64,000 bases of DNA, taken from the NCBI GenBank assembly GCA_963709555.1, contig CAVPWR010000005.1:310001-374000 (forward strand), read 5' to 3'. Shown one piece after another: positions 8,557 to 17,526 of this stretch. The stretch comes from Sulfurisoma sp963709555 (GTDB taxonomy: Bacteria > Pseudomonadota > Gammaproteobacteria > Burkholderiales > Rhodocyclaceae). Below the pieces are notes generated by a model that saw nothing but the letters and a program-made list of their open reading frames with translations, was not told the DNA's origin and made no database searches. The translations under genes were made by a program, and so were the position numbers. Numbering within the stretch: the first letter of the stretch is position 1; every line of letters starts with the position of its first letter.

Positions 8557-9891
8557 TTGGCCACCACGATGCAGCAGGCGGCTGCGCTCGGCAAGACTGC
8601 GAAGTTCGGCGACCTCTGGCGCCGGCTCTGGTTCCTGCTGGGCGCCGTTGTCGTCTACCGCATAGGTGCGCACATTCCCGTGCCGGGCATTGATCCGGCC
8701 AAGCTGGCCGAACTTTTCCAGGGGCAGCAGGGAGGCATCCTCGGCGTTTTCAACCTGTTTTCAGGTGGCGCCCTGTCCCGCTTCACCATTTTTGCGCTGG
8801 GCATCATGCCCTACATCTCGTCGTCGATCATCATGCAGTTGATGACGATCGCCGTGCCCTCCCTCGAGCAGCTGAAAAAGGAAGGCGAGGCCGGACGGCG
8901 CAAGATCACCCAATACACGCGTTACGGTACGCTCGCCCTTGCCCTGTTCCAGGGGCTGGGCATTGCCATCGCGCTCGAATCGCAGGCCGGTCTCGTGCTC
9001 GATCCGGGCATGATGTTCCGATTCGTCACGGTGATGACGCTGGTAACCGGAACCATGTTCCTGATGTGGCTCGGCGAACAGATTACCGAGCGCGGCCTCG
9101 GCAATGGCATCTCCATCATCATTTTCGCCGGCATCGCCGCAGGCCTGCCCGCCGCCCTGGGCGGCCTGTTCGAACTGGTCCGCACCGGCGCCATGCATCC
9201 GCTGGTGGCGTTGTTCATCTGCCTGCTGGTAGGCCTGGTCACCGGTTTCGTGGTCTTCGTCGAACGCGGCCAGCGCAAGATTCTTGTGAACTACGCCAAG
9301 CGCCAGGTTGGCAACAAAGTCTACGGCGGGCAGAGTTCGCACCTGCCGCTGAAACTCAACATGTCGGGCGTAATCCCGCCGATCTTCGCCTCCTCGATCA
9401 TCCTCTTTCCTGCTACTGTCGCCGGCTGGTTCGGAACCAGCGATGGCATGCGCTGGCTGAAGGATATCGCGGCCACAATGTCCCCTGGCCAGCCCATCTA
9501 CGTACTACTCTACGCCACCGCCATCATTTTCTTCTGCTTCTTCTATACCGCCCTGGTGTTCAATTCCAAGGAAACGGCAGACAACCTGAAGAAGAGCGGC
9601 GCCTTTGTTCCGGGCATCCGTCCTGGCGACCAGACGGCCCGCTACATCGACAAGATCCTGATGCGGCTGACCCTGGTCGGCGCGATCTACGTGACGCTGG
9701 TTTGCCTGCTGCCGGAGTTCCTGATTCTCAAGTGGAACGTACCGTTCTACTTTGGCGGCACCTCGTTGCTGATTATCGTCGTCGTCACCATGGACTTCAT
9801 GTCCCAGGTGCAGGCCTACGTCATGTCGCACCAGTATGAGAGCCTCCTCAAGAAGGCAAATTTCAAGGGGGCGGGCTTGCCCGTGCGTTAA
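8557..9891 (+). CDS. secY: Preprotein translocase subunit SecY
   Basis: 444 residues from a TTG start, chosen because it follows a purine-rich AGGGAACGGGG stretch and gives the normal N-terminus; the in-frame ATG at 8569 is an alternative. SecY is the ten-helix inner-membrane channel for Sec export and membrane insertion. The plug and first helices, the cytoplasmic loop with GNGISIIIFAGI and the C-terminal YESLLKKANFKG are recognisable. Its place at the end of the spc operon is standard. Confidence 0.97.
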   Translation: MATTMQQAAALGKTAKFGDLWRRLWFLLGAVVVYRIGAHIPVPGIDPAKLAELFQGQQGGILGVFNLFSGGALSRFTIFALGIMPYISSSIIMQLMTIAVPSLEQLKKEGEAGRRKITQYTRYGTLALALFQGLGIAIALESQAGLVLDPGMMFRFVTVMTLVTGTMFLMWLGEQITERGLGNGISIIIFAGIAAGLPAALGGLFELVRTGAMHPLVALFICLLVGLVTGFVVFVERGQRKILVNYAKRQVGNKVYGGQSSHLPLKLNMSGVIPPIFASSIILFPATVAGWFGTSDGMRWLKDIAATMSPGQPIYVLLYATAIIFFCFFYTALVFNSKETADNLKKSGAFVPGIRPGDQTARYIDKILMRLTLVGAIYVTLVCLLPEFLILKWNVPFYFGGTSLLIIVVVTMDFMSQVQAYVMSHQYESLLKKANFKGAGLPVR

Positions 9892-9897
9892 CGCCGC

Positions 9898-10116
9898 ATG
9901 TCCAAGGATGACGCCATTGAAATGCAGGGTGAGGTAATTGAAAACCTGCCCAACGCCACGTTTCGGGTCAAGCTTGAAAATGGGCATGTGGTGCTCGGTC
10001 ACATCTCCGGCAAGATGCGTATGCATTACATCCGCATCCTGCCTGGCGACAAGGTCACCGTGCAACTCACGCCCTACGATCTAACCAAGGGCCGCATCGT
10101 TTTCCGCGCCAAGTAA
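9898..10116 (+). CDS. infA: Translation initiation factor IF-1
   Basis: 72 residues, a single S1-type OB fold that binds the ribosomal A site during initiation. MSKDDAIEMQGEVIENLP and GHISGKMRMHYIRILPGD are diagnostic. A secY-infA-rpmJ order is common in betaproteobacteria. Confidence 0.98.
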   Translation: MSKDDAIEMQGEVIENLPNATFRVKLENGHVVLGHISGKMRMHYIRILPGDKVTVQLTPYDLTKGRIVFRAK

Positions 10117-10146
10117 CAGTAACGAATTAATTTTCCGGAGACCAAA

Positions 10147-10260
10147 ATGAAAGTACACGCTTCGGTCAAGCGTATCTGCCGCCACTGCAAGATTGTCCGC
10201 CGCCACGGTGTGGTACGCGTCATTTGCACGGATCCGCGCCACAAGCAGCGCCAGGGTTGA
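10147..10260 (+). CDS. rpmJ: 50S ribosomal protein L36
   Basis: 37 residues. The sequence MKVHASVKRICRHCKIVRR continues with the second half of a zinc ribbon: C11, C14, C27 and H32 form the C+ zinc-binding set. It binds 23S rRNA. The ATG lies 7 bases after a GGAG. It is followed by the promoter of the alpha operon. Confidence 0.96.
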   Translation: MKVHASVKRICRHCKIVRRHGVVRVICTDPRHKQRQG

Positions 10261-10285
10261 TCAATCGGTCAGCACTGGATATAAT
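10257..10285 (+). promoter_or_regulatory. Predicted sigma70 promoter of the alpha operon (rpsM onward)
   Basis: TTGATC at 10257-10262 and a perfect TATAAT at 10280-10285 are separated by 17 bp, in the 79-bp rpmJ-rpsM gap. The -35 element overlaps the rpmJ stop codon. The leader to rpsM is about 45 bases. Confidence 0.75.
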
Positions 10286-10339
10286 TGTCAGTTTTCCAAT
10301 TTTGGCGATCAACAGCTAAGATAAAAGCAAGGTAAGCAT

Positions 10340-10705
10340 ATGGCCCGTATCGCAGGCGTCAACATCCCGAACCACCAGCATGCCGAAATCGCCCTGACCG
10401 CGATTTACGGCATTGGCCGTACCCGCGCGCAGAAGATCTGCGACACGGCCGGCATCAAGCGTTCGACCAAGATCAAGGATCTCACCGACGGCGAGCTGGA
10501 CAAGCTGCGGGAGGAAATCGGCAAGTTCTCCGTCGAGGGTGATCTGCGCCGTGAGGTGACCATGAGCATCAAGCGTCTCATGGACCTCAGCTGCTACCGT
10601 GGCGTCCGCCATCGTCGCGGCTTGCCGGTTCGCGGCCAGCGCACCCGCACCAATGCCCGCACCCGCAAGGGACCGCGCAAAGCCATCGCCGCGTCGAAGA
10701 AATAA
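10340..10705 (+). CDS. rpsM: 30S ribosomal protein S13
   Basis: 121 residues. S13 lies in the 30S head, forms inter-subunit bridges and contacts P-site tRNA. MARIAGVNIPNHQHAEIAL and the basic tail RGQRTRTNARTRKGPRK are typical. First gene after the alpha-operon promoter. Confidence 0.98.
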   Translation: MARIAGVNIPNHQHAEIALTAIYGIGRTRAQKICDTAGIKRSTKIKDLTDGELDKLREEIGKFSVEGDLRREVTMSIKRLMDLSCYRGVRHRRGLPVRGQRTRTNARTRKGPRKAIAASKK

Positions 10706-10720
10706 CCAGGAATCGAATAC

Positions 10721-11110
10721 ATGGCCAAGCCCGCTACCAAAGTCCGCAAGAAGGTCAAGAAGAACGTCGCCGAGGGCATTGCCCACGTTCACGCCTCGTT
10801 CAACAACACCATCATCACCATCACCGACCGCCAGGGCAACGCCCTGTCGTGGGCGACGTCCGGCGGAGCCGGCTTCAAAGGCTCGCGCAAGTCAACACCA
10901 TTTGCCGCACAGGTGGCTGCCGAGGCCGCGGGCAAGGTCGCCCTGGACTGCGGCATCAAGAACCTCGAAGTGCGTATCAAGGGCCCCGGCCCTGGCCGTG
11001 AATCCGCGGTCCGCGCACTCAACGCCCTCGGCATCAAGATCTCCAGCATCACGGACATCACGCCGATCCCCCACAACGGTTGCCGGCCGCCCAAGCGCCG
11101 CCGCATCTAA
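10721..11110 (+). CDS. rpsK: 30S ribosomal protein S11
   Basis: 129 residues. S11 forms part of the platform that holds the Shine-Dalgarno helix. HVHASFNNTIITITDRQGN and the C-terminal PIPHNGCRPPKRRRI are near-invariant. Confidence 0.98.
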   Translation: MAKPATKVRKKVKKNVAEGIAHVHASFNNTIITITDRQGNALSWATSGGAGFKGSRKSTPFAAQVAAEAAGKVALDCGIKNLEVRIKGPGPGRESAVRALNALGIKISSITDITPIPHNGCRPPKRRRI

Positions 11111-11126
11111 GGCTAAGGAATAGAAC

Positions 11127-11756
11127 ATGGCCCGCAATCTTGACGCCAAGTGCCGCCAGTGCCGCCGCGAGGGAGAGAAGCTCTTCCTCAAGGCCGAGAA
11201 ATGCTTTACCGACAAGTGCTCGATCGAGCGCCGCGCCTACGCGCCTGGCCAGCACGGCCAGAAGTCCGGTCAGCGCCTGTCCGGCTACGGCCAGCAGCTG
11301 CGTGAAAAGCAGAAAATCCGCCGCATCTACGGCATCCTCGAACGCCAGTTCCGCAAAGGCTTCGCCGAAGCCGAACGCAAGAAGGGCCGGACCGGCGAGA
11401 ACCTGCTGCAGTTGCTCGAGTCGCGCCTCGATGCCGTCGCCTACCGCATGGGCTTTGGCGGCTCGCGTGCCGAAGCGCGCCAGGTCGTGCGCCACAATGG
11501 CGTGCTGGTCAATGGCAAGCGCGTAAACATACCCTCCTACAACGTGCGTCCCGGCGACGTGATCCAGCTGACCGAGGCCGCCAAGGGCCATCTGCGCACC
11601 AAGGCCGCCCTCGAGGCCGCCGATTCGCGCGGTTTCCCGGAGTGGATCGAAGTCAATGCCAAGGAAGCCCGTGGCGTGTTCAAGGCCCTCCCTGCACGCG
11701 AGGAGCTGTCTTCGTCGATGAACGAAGGCCTCGTCGTCGAACTGTACTCTCGCTAA
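11127..11756 (+). CDS. rpsD: 30S ribosomal protein S4 (zinc-binding form)
   Basis: 209 residues. S4 nucleates 16S 5'-domain assembly and in E. coli represses the alpha operon. The N-terminal cysteines at about positions 9, 12, 26 and 31 give the C+ zinc motif, followed by YAPGQHGQ and an S4 RNA-binding domain. A strong terminator-like hairpin follows the stop, before rpoA. Confidence 0.98.
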   Translation: MARNLDAKCRQCRREGEKLFLKAEKCFTDKCSIERRAYAPGQHGQKSGQRLSGYGQQLREKQKIRRIYGILERQFRKGFAEAERKKGRTGENLLQLLESRLDAVAYRMGFGGSRAEARQVVRHNGVLVNGKRVNIPSYNVRPGDVIQLTEAAKGHLRTKAALEAADSRGFPEWIEVNAKEARGVFKALPAREELSSSMNEGLVVELYSR

Positions 11757-11766
11757 TCAGTAGTCC

Positions 11767-11805
11767 GGCGCCGGGCGCGAAATCGCGCCGGGCGCCTTTT
11801 CTTTT
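11767..11805 (+). terminator. Terminator-like hairpin between rpsD and rpoA
   Basis: Arms at 11767-11779 and 11784-11796 are 13 bp with one central mismatch around a 4-base loop, followed by TTTTCTTTT at 11797-11805. This has full intrinsic-terminator form, yet it lies inside the alpha operon only about 10 bases before the rpoA start. It probably acts as a partial terminator or attenuator that adjusts rpoA and rplQ output. Confidence 0.75.
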
Positions 11806-11817
11806 AAGGGAATGCAG

Positions 11818-12807
11818 ATGCAAAGCAATGCACTTCTGAAACCGCGCATCATCGATGTCCAGACGCTTTCCCCGGTACACGCCCGCGTGGTGATGGAACC
11901 GTTCGAGCGCGGTTACGGCCACACGCTGGGCAACGCCCTGCGCCGCATCCTGCTGTCCTCGATGCCGGGTACCGCCCCGACCGAGGTCTCCATCGACGGC
12001 GTGCTGCACGAATACTCCACGCTCGAGGGCGTGCGCGAGGATGTCGTCGACATCGTGCTCAACCTCAAGGGCGTCGTGCTGAAGATGCACAATCGCGCCG
12101 AGGCCACGCTGACGCTGTCAAAAAAGGGCAGCGGCACCGACACCAAGGTCACCGCGGCCGACATCGAGTCCACCCACGACATCGAAATCATCAATCCCGA
12201 CCACGTCATCGCGCACGTCGCCGCCGGCGGCAAACTCGACATGCAGATCAAGGTCGAGAACGGTCGCGGCTACGTGCCGGCCAACGCCCGTCCGGTCGCC
12301 AAGGAAAACCGCGGCATCGGCAACGTCATGATCGACGCCTCCTTCAGCCCGGTGCGCCGCGTCAGCTACATGGTCGAATCCGCCCGCGTCGAGCAGCGCA
12401 CCGACCTCGACAAGCTGATCATCGACATCGAGACCAACGGCGCCATCGACCCGGAAGAAGCCATCCGCTACGCCGCCCGCATGTTGATGGAACAGCTTTC
12501 GGTGTTCGCCGACCTCGAAGGTACTCCGCTGTCCATCGAAGCGCCCAAGCAGACCTCGGTCGATCCCATCCTGTTGCGCCCAGTCGATGACCTCGAACTG
12601 ACGGTGCGTTCGGCCAACTGCCTCAAGGCCGAAAACATCTATTACATCGGGGATCTGATCCAGCGCACCGAAACGGAACTGCTGAAAACGCCGAACCTTG
12701 GCCGCAAGTCGCTCAACGAGATCAAGGAAGTGCTTGCCTCGCGCGGACTCACCCTGGGCATGCGCCTCGAGAACTGGCCTCCTGCCGGCCTCGAGAAGCT
12801 CGCCTGA
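11818..12807 (+). CDS. rpoA: DNA-directed RNA polymerase alpha subunit
   Basis: 329 residues from ATG 11818. This start is preferred over ATG 11812 because AAGGGA is then about 7 bases upstream and the N-terminus reads MQSNALLKPRI as in relatives. The N-terminal domain (about 1-230) dimerises and assembles the polymerase; the C-terminal domain (about 250-320, with NCLKAENIYYIGDLIQ) binds UP elements and activators. Alpha-operon context rpsD-rpoA-rplQ is canonical. Confidence 0.97.
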   Translation: MQSNALLKPRIIDVQTLSPVHARVVMEPFERGYGHTLGNALRRILLSSMPGTAPTEVSIDGVLHEYSTLEGVREDVVDIVLNLKGVVLKMHNRAEATLTLSKKGSGTDTKVTAADIESTHDIEIINPDHVIAHVAAGGKLDMQIKVENGRGYVPANARPVAKENRGIGNVMIDASFSPVRRVSYMVESARVEQRTDLDKLIIDIETNGAIDPEEAIRYAARMLMEQLSVFADLEGTPLSIEAPKQTSVDPILLRPVDDLELTVRSANCLKAENIYYIGDLIQRTETELLKTPNLGRKSLNEIKEVLASRGLTLGMRLENWPPAGLEKLA

Positions 12808-12886
12808 TTCTTCAACACGCGTTCAATAAAACCATTAACGGGCCGCTTGCCTTGGCGGCGGCCCCACAAGAACGGGGAATACCACC

Positions 12887-13282
12887 ATGCGTCATCGCAA
12901 CGGACTTCGCAAACTCAACCGTACTTCGTCGCATCGTCAGGCGATGCTGCGCAACATGGCTAACGCCCTGCTGCGCCACGAGGCCATCAAGACCACCCTG
13001 CCCAAGGCCAAGGAACTGCGCCGCGTCGTCGAGCCGCTGATCACCCTCGGCAAGAAGCCCTCGCTGGCCAACCGCCGCCTCGCCTTCGACCGCCTGCGCG
13101 ATCGTGAGATGGTCGTCAAGATTTTCGACGTGATGGGCCCGCGCTATGCGAGCCGCAACGGCGGCTACCTGCGCATCCTCAAGATGGGCTTCCGCGTCGG
13201 CGACAACGCGCCGATGGCCTATGTCGAACTGCTCGACCGGCCGGAAGTGACTGACGTCGCTGCGGCCCCGACCGCCGAGTAA
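12887..13282 (+). CDS. rplQ: 50S ribosomal protein L17
   Basis: 131 residues. L17 lies close to the tunnel exit. MRHRNGLRKLNRTSSHRQ and NMANALLRHEAIKTTLPKAK are characteristic. Last gene of the ribosomal cluster; the 79-bp gap from rpoA holds a GC-rich inverted repeat without a T tract. A terminator follows. Confidence 0.98.
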   Translation: MRHRNGLRKLNRTSSHRQAMLRNMANALLRHEAIKTTLPKAKELRRVVEPLITLGKKPSLANRRLAFDRLRDREMVVKIFDVMGPRYASRNGGYLRILKMGFRVGDNAPMAYVELLDRPEVTDVAAAPTAE

Positions 13283-13303
13283 GCGTCACCACGTACCACC
13301 TGC

Positions 13304-13334
13304 AAAGCCGGCCCAGCGCCGGCTTTCTGCTTTT
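13304..13334. terminator. Bidirectional terminator after rplQ
   Basis: A perfect 9-bp stem (AAAGCCGGC, loop CCAGC, GCCGGCTTT) at 13304-13326 is followed by CTGCTTTT. It lies between the convergent rplQ and ABC exporter genes and, because the stem carries A and T ends, could serve both strands. Confidence 0.85.
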
Positions 13335-13342
13335 AAGGGCGG

Positions 13343-15163
13343 CTAAGCCGTTTCGGCATCGGCATGCTTTTCCTGCAGCTGCAGCGCCCACATCTGGGCA
13401 TAGTGGCCCCCGCGTTCGAGCAGCTCGCGGTGGCTGCCGCGCTCGACGATGCGGCCAGTATCGAGCACGAGGATCTCGTCGGCGTTCATCACCGTCGACA
13501 GGCGGTGGGCGATGATGAGCGTGGTGTGGCCCTGGGCGACCTGGTCGAGTTCACCCTGGATGGCCTTTTCGGTCTTAGAGTCGAGCGCCGAAGTGGCCTC
13601 GTCGAAAATCAGGATCGGCGGATTCTTCAGCAACGCGCGGGCGATGGCGACGCGCTGCTTCTCGCCACCGGACAATTTGAGGCCGCGCTCGCCGACCTTC
13701 GTCTCGTAGCCGTCGGGCAGCCGCTCGATGAACTCGTGCAGGTGCGCGGCGCGGGCAGCCTCGATCACCTCGTCGCGGGCGGCCGTCGGCCGGCCGTACT
13801 GGATGTTGTAGAAAATCGTGTCGTTGAACAGCACGGTGTCCTGCGGCACGATGCCGATGGCTGCGCGCAGGCTTGCCTGCGTCAGGCTGCGGATGTCGCT
13901 GCCGTTGATGCTGATGCCGCCGGCGGATACGTCGTAGAAGCGGAACAGCAACCGCGCCAGCGTGCTCTTGCCCGAACCGCTGTGACCGACCACCGCCAGC
14001 GAGCGGCCGGCGGGTATGTCGAAGCTGACGTTGTCGAGGATGCGCCGCTTCGGCTCGTAGGCAAAGCCGACACCCGCGAAGCTGACCGCGCATGGCCCCC
14101 CTTGCAGCGCGTGCGCGTCGGCCGCATCCTGCACCTCGCGGTGCTGGATCAGCAGCCCGAATAGGCGCTCGATGTCGGTCAGCGACTGGCGGATCTCGCG
14201 GTAGAGGATGCCCAGGTGGTTGAGCGGCATGTAGAGCTGGATGAGGAAGGCATTCACCAGCACGATGTCGCCCACCGTCATGCTGCCATTGGCCACGCCG
14301 ACGGCTGCGCGCCACATCATCAGCGTCACGGCGACGGCGATGATCACCGCCTGGCCGAGGTTGAGGTAGGACAGTGAAACCTGGGTGCGAATCTGCGCCG
14401 CCTCCCACTTCTGCAACTGCTCGTCGTAGCGCCGGGCCTCGAAGGCTTCGTTGTTGAAGTACTTCACCGTCTCGTAGTTGATCAGGCTGTCGATGGCGCG
14501 GACGTTGGCCGCCGAGTCATGCTCGTTGGCCTCGCGCCGGATCTTGGTGCGCCAATTGGTCACAAGGATGGTGAAGGTGATGTAAACCGCCAGCGTGACG
14601 AAGGTGATCAGGGCGAAGCTGCTGTCGTAGCGGCTGAGCAGGATGGTCAGCACCAGGCCGATCTCCACCAGCGTCGGCAGGATGGAATAGATGGTGTAGC
14701 TGATCAGGCTGCCGACCGCACGCGTGCCGCGCTCGATGTCGCGCGTGAGGCCGCCGGTCTGGCGCTCGAGGTGGAAGCGCAGGGACAGCGCGTGCAGGTG
14801 GTCGAATACCTTTAGCGCGATGGTGCGCTGCGCCCGCTGCGTCACCCTGGCGAAAATGATCTCGCGCAACTCGGTGAACAGCGCCGTCGAGAACCGCAGC
14901 GCACCGTAGGCGCCGAGCAGGCCGATGGGCACCAGCAGCAGCGCCTGTTCCCGCGGCAGCGTGAAGCCGTCGATGATGCCCTTGAAGACGAGCGGCACGC
15001 TGACGTTGGCCACCTTGGCCGTGACCAGGCAGGCCAGGGCGAAAATGACACGCCACTTCCATTCGAGCAGGTAGGGCAGCAGCGACTTGAGGGTTTCCCA
15101 GTCGCGACGCTCCGAGGGTTCGGGACCGGGGAGGGCGACGTAAGCGGGCATGCGTTTGGCCAT
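13343..15163 (-). CDS. Atm1/HMT-type ABC exporter, fused permease and ATPase
   Basis: 606 residues: a six-helix exporter domain (about 35-325) fused to an ATPase. Walker A GHSGSGKS lies near residue 393, the signature LSGGEKQR near 494, and Walker B LIFDEATSALD near 514. The family includes mitochondrial Atm1 and bacterial homologues that export glutathione-bound metals or sulfur compounds; the substrate here is inferred. A monocistronic gene convergent with rplQ and divergent from the thioesterase gene. An MsbA-like lipid flippase is less likely given the N-terminal resemblance to Atm1. Confidence 0.88.
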   Translation of the reverse strand: MAKRMPAYVALPGPEPSERRDWETLKSLLPYLLEWKWRVIFALACLVTAKVANVSVPLVFKGIIDGFTLPREQALLLVPIGLLGAYGALRFSTALFTELREIIFARVTQRAQRTIALKVFDHLHALSLRFHLERQTGGLTRDIERGTRAVGSLISYTIYSILPTLVEIGLVLTILLSRYDSSFALITFVTLAVYITFTILVTNWRTKIRREANEHDSAANVRAIDSLINYETVKYFNNEAFEARRYDEQLQKWEAAQIRTQVSLSYLNLGQAVIIAVAVTLMMWRAAVGVANGSMTVGDIVLVNAFLIQLYMPLNHLGILYREIRQSLTDIERLFGLLIQHREVQDAADAHALQGGPCAVSFAGVGFAYEPKRRILDNVSFDIPAGRSLAVVGHSGSGKSTLARLLFRFYDVSAGGISINGSDIRSLTQASLRAAIGIVPQDTVLFNDTIFYNIQYGRPTAARDEVIEAARAAHLHEFIERLPDGYETKVGERGLKLSGGEKQRVAIARALLKNPPILIFDEATSALDSKTEKAIQGELDQVAQGHTTLIIAHRLSTVMNADEILVLDTGRIVERGSHRELLERGGHYAQMWALQLQEKHADAETA

Positions 15164-15276
15164 GGCAGGATTCTAGCAGCGCGACCCTGACCCAATTTTC
15201 GGCAGGGGCAAGCCGCGGCGGGCAAATCCGGATCATAGCGGTGTAAGCTTCGCTATCCCGACTGCCGTGCCCTGCC

Positions 15277-15672
15277 ATGACCGAACAAGCCGCCCGCCTG
15301 CCCGATGATCAACCCGTGCTGCGCGTCATGCCCATGCCGGCCGATCTCAACCCCTCGGGCGACATCTTCGGCGGCTGGGTCATGGCCCAGGTGGACATCG
15401 CCGGCGCCATCCCGGCGATGAGGCGGGCGCGCGGCCGCATCGCCACCGTGGCGGTCAATTCCTTCCTGTTCAAGCAGCCGATATCGGCCGGCGACGTCGT
15501 CAGCTTTTACGCCGAGGTGACCCGGGTCGGCACCAGTTCGATCACCGTCAACGTCCAGGTCTATGCCGAGCGCCATCCCGAGAACCCGATCACGGTCAAG
15601 GTCACCGAGGCACGGCTGACCTACGTCGCCCTCGACGCGGCGGGCAACAAGCGCGTGGTCGGCGGCGCCTAG
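15277..15672 (+). CDS. YciA-type acyl-CoA thioesterase
   Basis: 131 residues, a single hotdog fold. The motif PADLNPSGDIFGGWVMAQVD (about residues 21-40) carries the catalytic Asn/Asp region of the YciA branch, and VAVNSFLFKQPI follows. These cytosolic enzymes hydrolyse acyl-CoA thioesters. No operon partner is obvious; it is divergent from the ABC exporter gene, 113 bp apart. Confidence 0.85.
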   Translation: MTEQAARLPDDQPVLRVMPMPADLNPSGDIFGGWVMAQVDIAGAIPAMRRARGRIATVAVNSFLFKQPISAGDVVSFYAEVTRVGTSSITVNVQVYAERHPENPITVKVTEARLTYVALDAAGNKRVVGGA

Positions 15673-15799
15673 AACAGCGGGGAATCGGGGGGAAAGCCCC
15701 GGCTGCTTGTCGTTTGCCTTGGCCACCCGGGTCGCTATCATCGGCCGACAATTGCCTATAGCCCGTGCAAAACACACTCAATAGCCCAAACTGACGCCC

Positions 15800-16414
15800 A
15801 TGGATTTCACCCAATTCGGCTGGCGCGACGGCGTGCTTCTGATCGCCGTGGGCATTGGCGTCTACGTCGCCATCATGCTGCTGCGTCTGTTCCAGATCGG
15901 GAAGCAAAAGAGTGCGCATCTCGACCTGCCCAACCATGCGCCGGCGCTCTTCGGTACCACCGCATCCATGTCGCCTGATGCAGCAGGGGAGCAATCAGCA
16001 GTGGGGACAGAGTTTGAACTGCCCTTCCATTTTTCACCGCCGCCGCTTTCCTCGGCGGCAGCGCAGGACCTCGCCACCCCGGCGCCGTCCCAAGGGATAC
16101 CCTCCGGCACAACCTTTGCCGAGACACTGGAAGCGAGCCGGCTCGAACAGGAGGTGCGGCAGTTGCGCGCCGAGGTTGCCGCCCTGCGCGAAGAACTGCT
16201 GGACCTGCAGGCGGCGCACCGGGTGGCGCCACAGTACGCCGATGCCATGGCGCTGGCGCGACGCGGCTTCGATGCGCGGGGTATCGCCGACCATTGCGGC
16301 ATCGCCCTGGGCGAGGCCGAACTGGTGATGGCGCTGGCGCGCGGCGCCGACGATCCACAAGCGGAGAATGACTATGTCGGATTTGAATCAGGACCCCGTC
16401 GCGCCGCCGGATGA
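15800..16414 (+). CDS. DUF2802 family protein with N-terminal membrane anchor
   Basis: 204 residues: one membrane helix (about 9-28), a low-complexity Pro/Ser linker, a coiled coil (about 112-140) and a C-terminal helical domain with MALARRGFDARGIADHCGI resembling DUF2802. Function unknown. The overlap with the SPOR gene and proximity to fliW match a trio seen in related betaproteobacteria, suggesting an envelope or flagellum-associated role (inference). Confidence 0.7.
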   Translation: MDFTQFGWRDGVLLIAVGIGVYVAIMLLRLFQIGKQKSAHLDLPNHAPALFGTTASMSPDAAGEQSAVGTEFELPFHFSPPPLSSAAAQDLATPAPSQGIPSGTTFAETLEASRLEQEVRQLRAEVAALREELLDLQAAHRVAPQYADAMALARRGFDARGIADHCGIALGEAELVMALARGADDPQAENDYVGFESGPRRAAG

Positions 16415-17090
16415 CGAGGAGGCGCTGAAAAAGCGCCTGCTCAACCGCATCGCCATCGCCGGCGTGGTGGTGGTGGCGCTCCTGGGCGGCCTGGCCGTGA
16501 TCGAGGCTTTGACCGTGCAGCCGCCGCCGCAGAAGGTCGCCAAGGCGCCGAGCCCGCCACCTGCCGCGCCGCCGCCGGTGGCCGAACCGGCGAAGGCCGA
16601 GACGCCACCACCCGTGGCCGAGCCGCAGAAGGAAGCGACAACGGAACCCGCCAAGGAGCCCGAAGTTGCTGCCACGCCCGAACATACCGCCTCGGTGCAG
16701 GCCCGGCCGCCGAAACCGCTGACACCGCCGGCGACCGCGCGGCCGGCGATGCTCAAACCCGCCGAGCCGCTGGTGGCGGCCAGGCCCGATCCCGGTCGCG
16801 ACATCGCCCGGACCCAGCCCGCAACCGCGGCCAGCCCCGGCCCGCTGTCGAAGCCGCTGTCCCAGGCCGTGCAGTCGGCGCGGCAGTACGTGCTGCAGAT
16901 GGGTGTGTTCAACAATGTCGCCAATGCCGAGGAACTGCGCGCCAAGCTCGAACTCGCCGGCATCCCGGCGCAGATCGAGGCCCGGGTGCAGGTCGGCCCC
17001 TTCAAGAACCGCGAGGAAGCCGATGCGGCGCGCGAGAAGATGCGCGCCCTCGGTCTCGACAGCGGCATACTGACCGCCATCAGGAAATGA
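16374..17090 (+). CDS. SPOR domain protein
   Basis: 238 residues from ATG 16374, chosen because GGAG lies 7 bases upstream; an ATG at 16368 is too close to it. A single membrane helix (about 25-45) is followed by a long Pro/Ala/Lys linker and a C-terminal SPOR domain (about 165-238, YVLQMGVFNNVANAEELRAK). SPOR domains bind denuded septal peptidoglycan. It overlaps the DUF2802 gene by 41 bases. Confidence 0.82.
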   Translation: MSDLNQDPVAPPDDEEALKKRLLNRIAIAGVVVVALLGGLAVIEALTVQPPPQKVAKAPSPPPAAPPPVAEPAKAETPPPVAEPQKEATTEPAKEPEVAATPEHTASVQARPPKPLTPPATARPAMLKPAEPLVAARPDPGRDIARTQPATAASPGPLSKPLSQAVQSARQYVLQMGVFNNVANAEELRAKLELAGIPAQIEARVQVGPFKNREEADAAREKMRALGLDSGILTAIRK

Positions 17091-17092
17091 CC

Positions 17093-17524
17093 ATGATGCA
17101 TATCGACAGCCCCCGCTACGGCGCCCTCGAGGTCGAGGCCAGCAAGATCATCGAGTTCCCGCATGGCCTTCCCGGCTTCGAGGAGCTTAAGCGCTACACC
17201 CTGCTGCACCCCGCCGAGTCGGCGGGCGAGGTCCCCAGCTACTTCATCCTGCAGTCGGTCGACGATCCGGCGGTGGCCTTCCACATCGCCGATCCGGCAC
17301 GCTTCGGTTTCAACTACGAGATCGCGCTGTCCGACGAGGATGCGGCCATGATCCGCCTCGCCGATCCGGCCGCTGCAGCGGTGGTGGTGATGCTGGTCAA
17401 CGAGGGCGGCGGCGGTGTGCGCGCCAACCTTAACGCGCCGCTGGTGCTCAACCTCGAGGCGCGCCTCGGCGTTCAGCACGTCTTCGCCCGACTCAACTAC
17501 GCAGTGACTCTCAAGGACAATTAA
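17093..17524 (+). CDS. fliW: Flagellar assembly factor FliW
   Basis: 143 residues. FliW binds flagellin and, in bacteria where it was studied, antagonises CsrA so that flagellin synthesis tracks export. IIEFPHGLPGFEELKRYTLL (about 19-38) and the C-terminal APLVLNLEARLGVQ are family hallmarks. ATG 17093 is favoured because AGGA is 7 bases upstream; ATG 17087 would give two more residues and an ATGA overlap with the SPOR gene. No flagellar or csrA genes lie in this window. Confidence 0.88.
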   Translation: MMHIDSPRYGALEVEASKIIEFPHGLPGFEELKRYTLLHPAESAGEVPSYFILQSVDDPAVAFHIADPARFGFNYEIALSDEDAAMIRLADPAAAAVVVMLVNEGGGGVRANLNAPLVLNLEARLGVQHVFARLNYAVTLKDN

Positions 17525-17526
17525 TG

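Noticed and set aside
17093..17524. Part of a flagellar operon
   Set aside because: Only fliW is present; its neighbours are SPOR, DUF2802 and RidA proteins, so no flagellar operon is claimed here.
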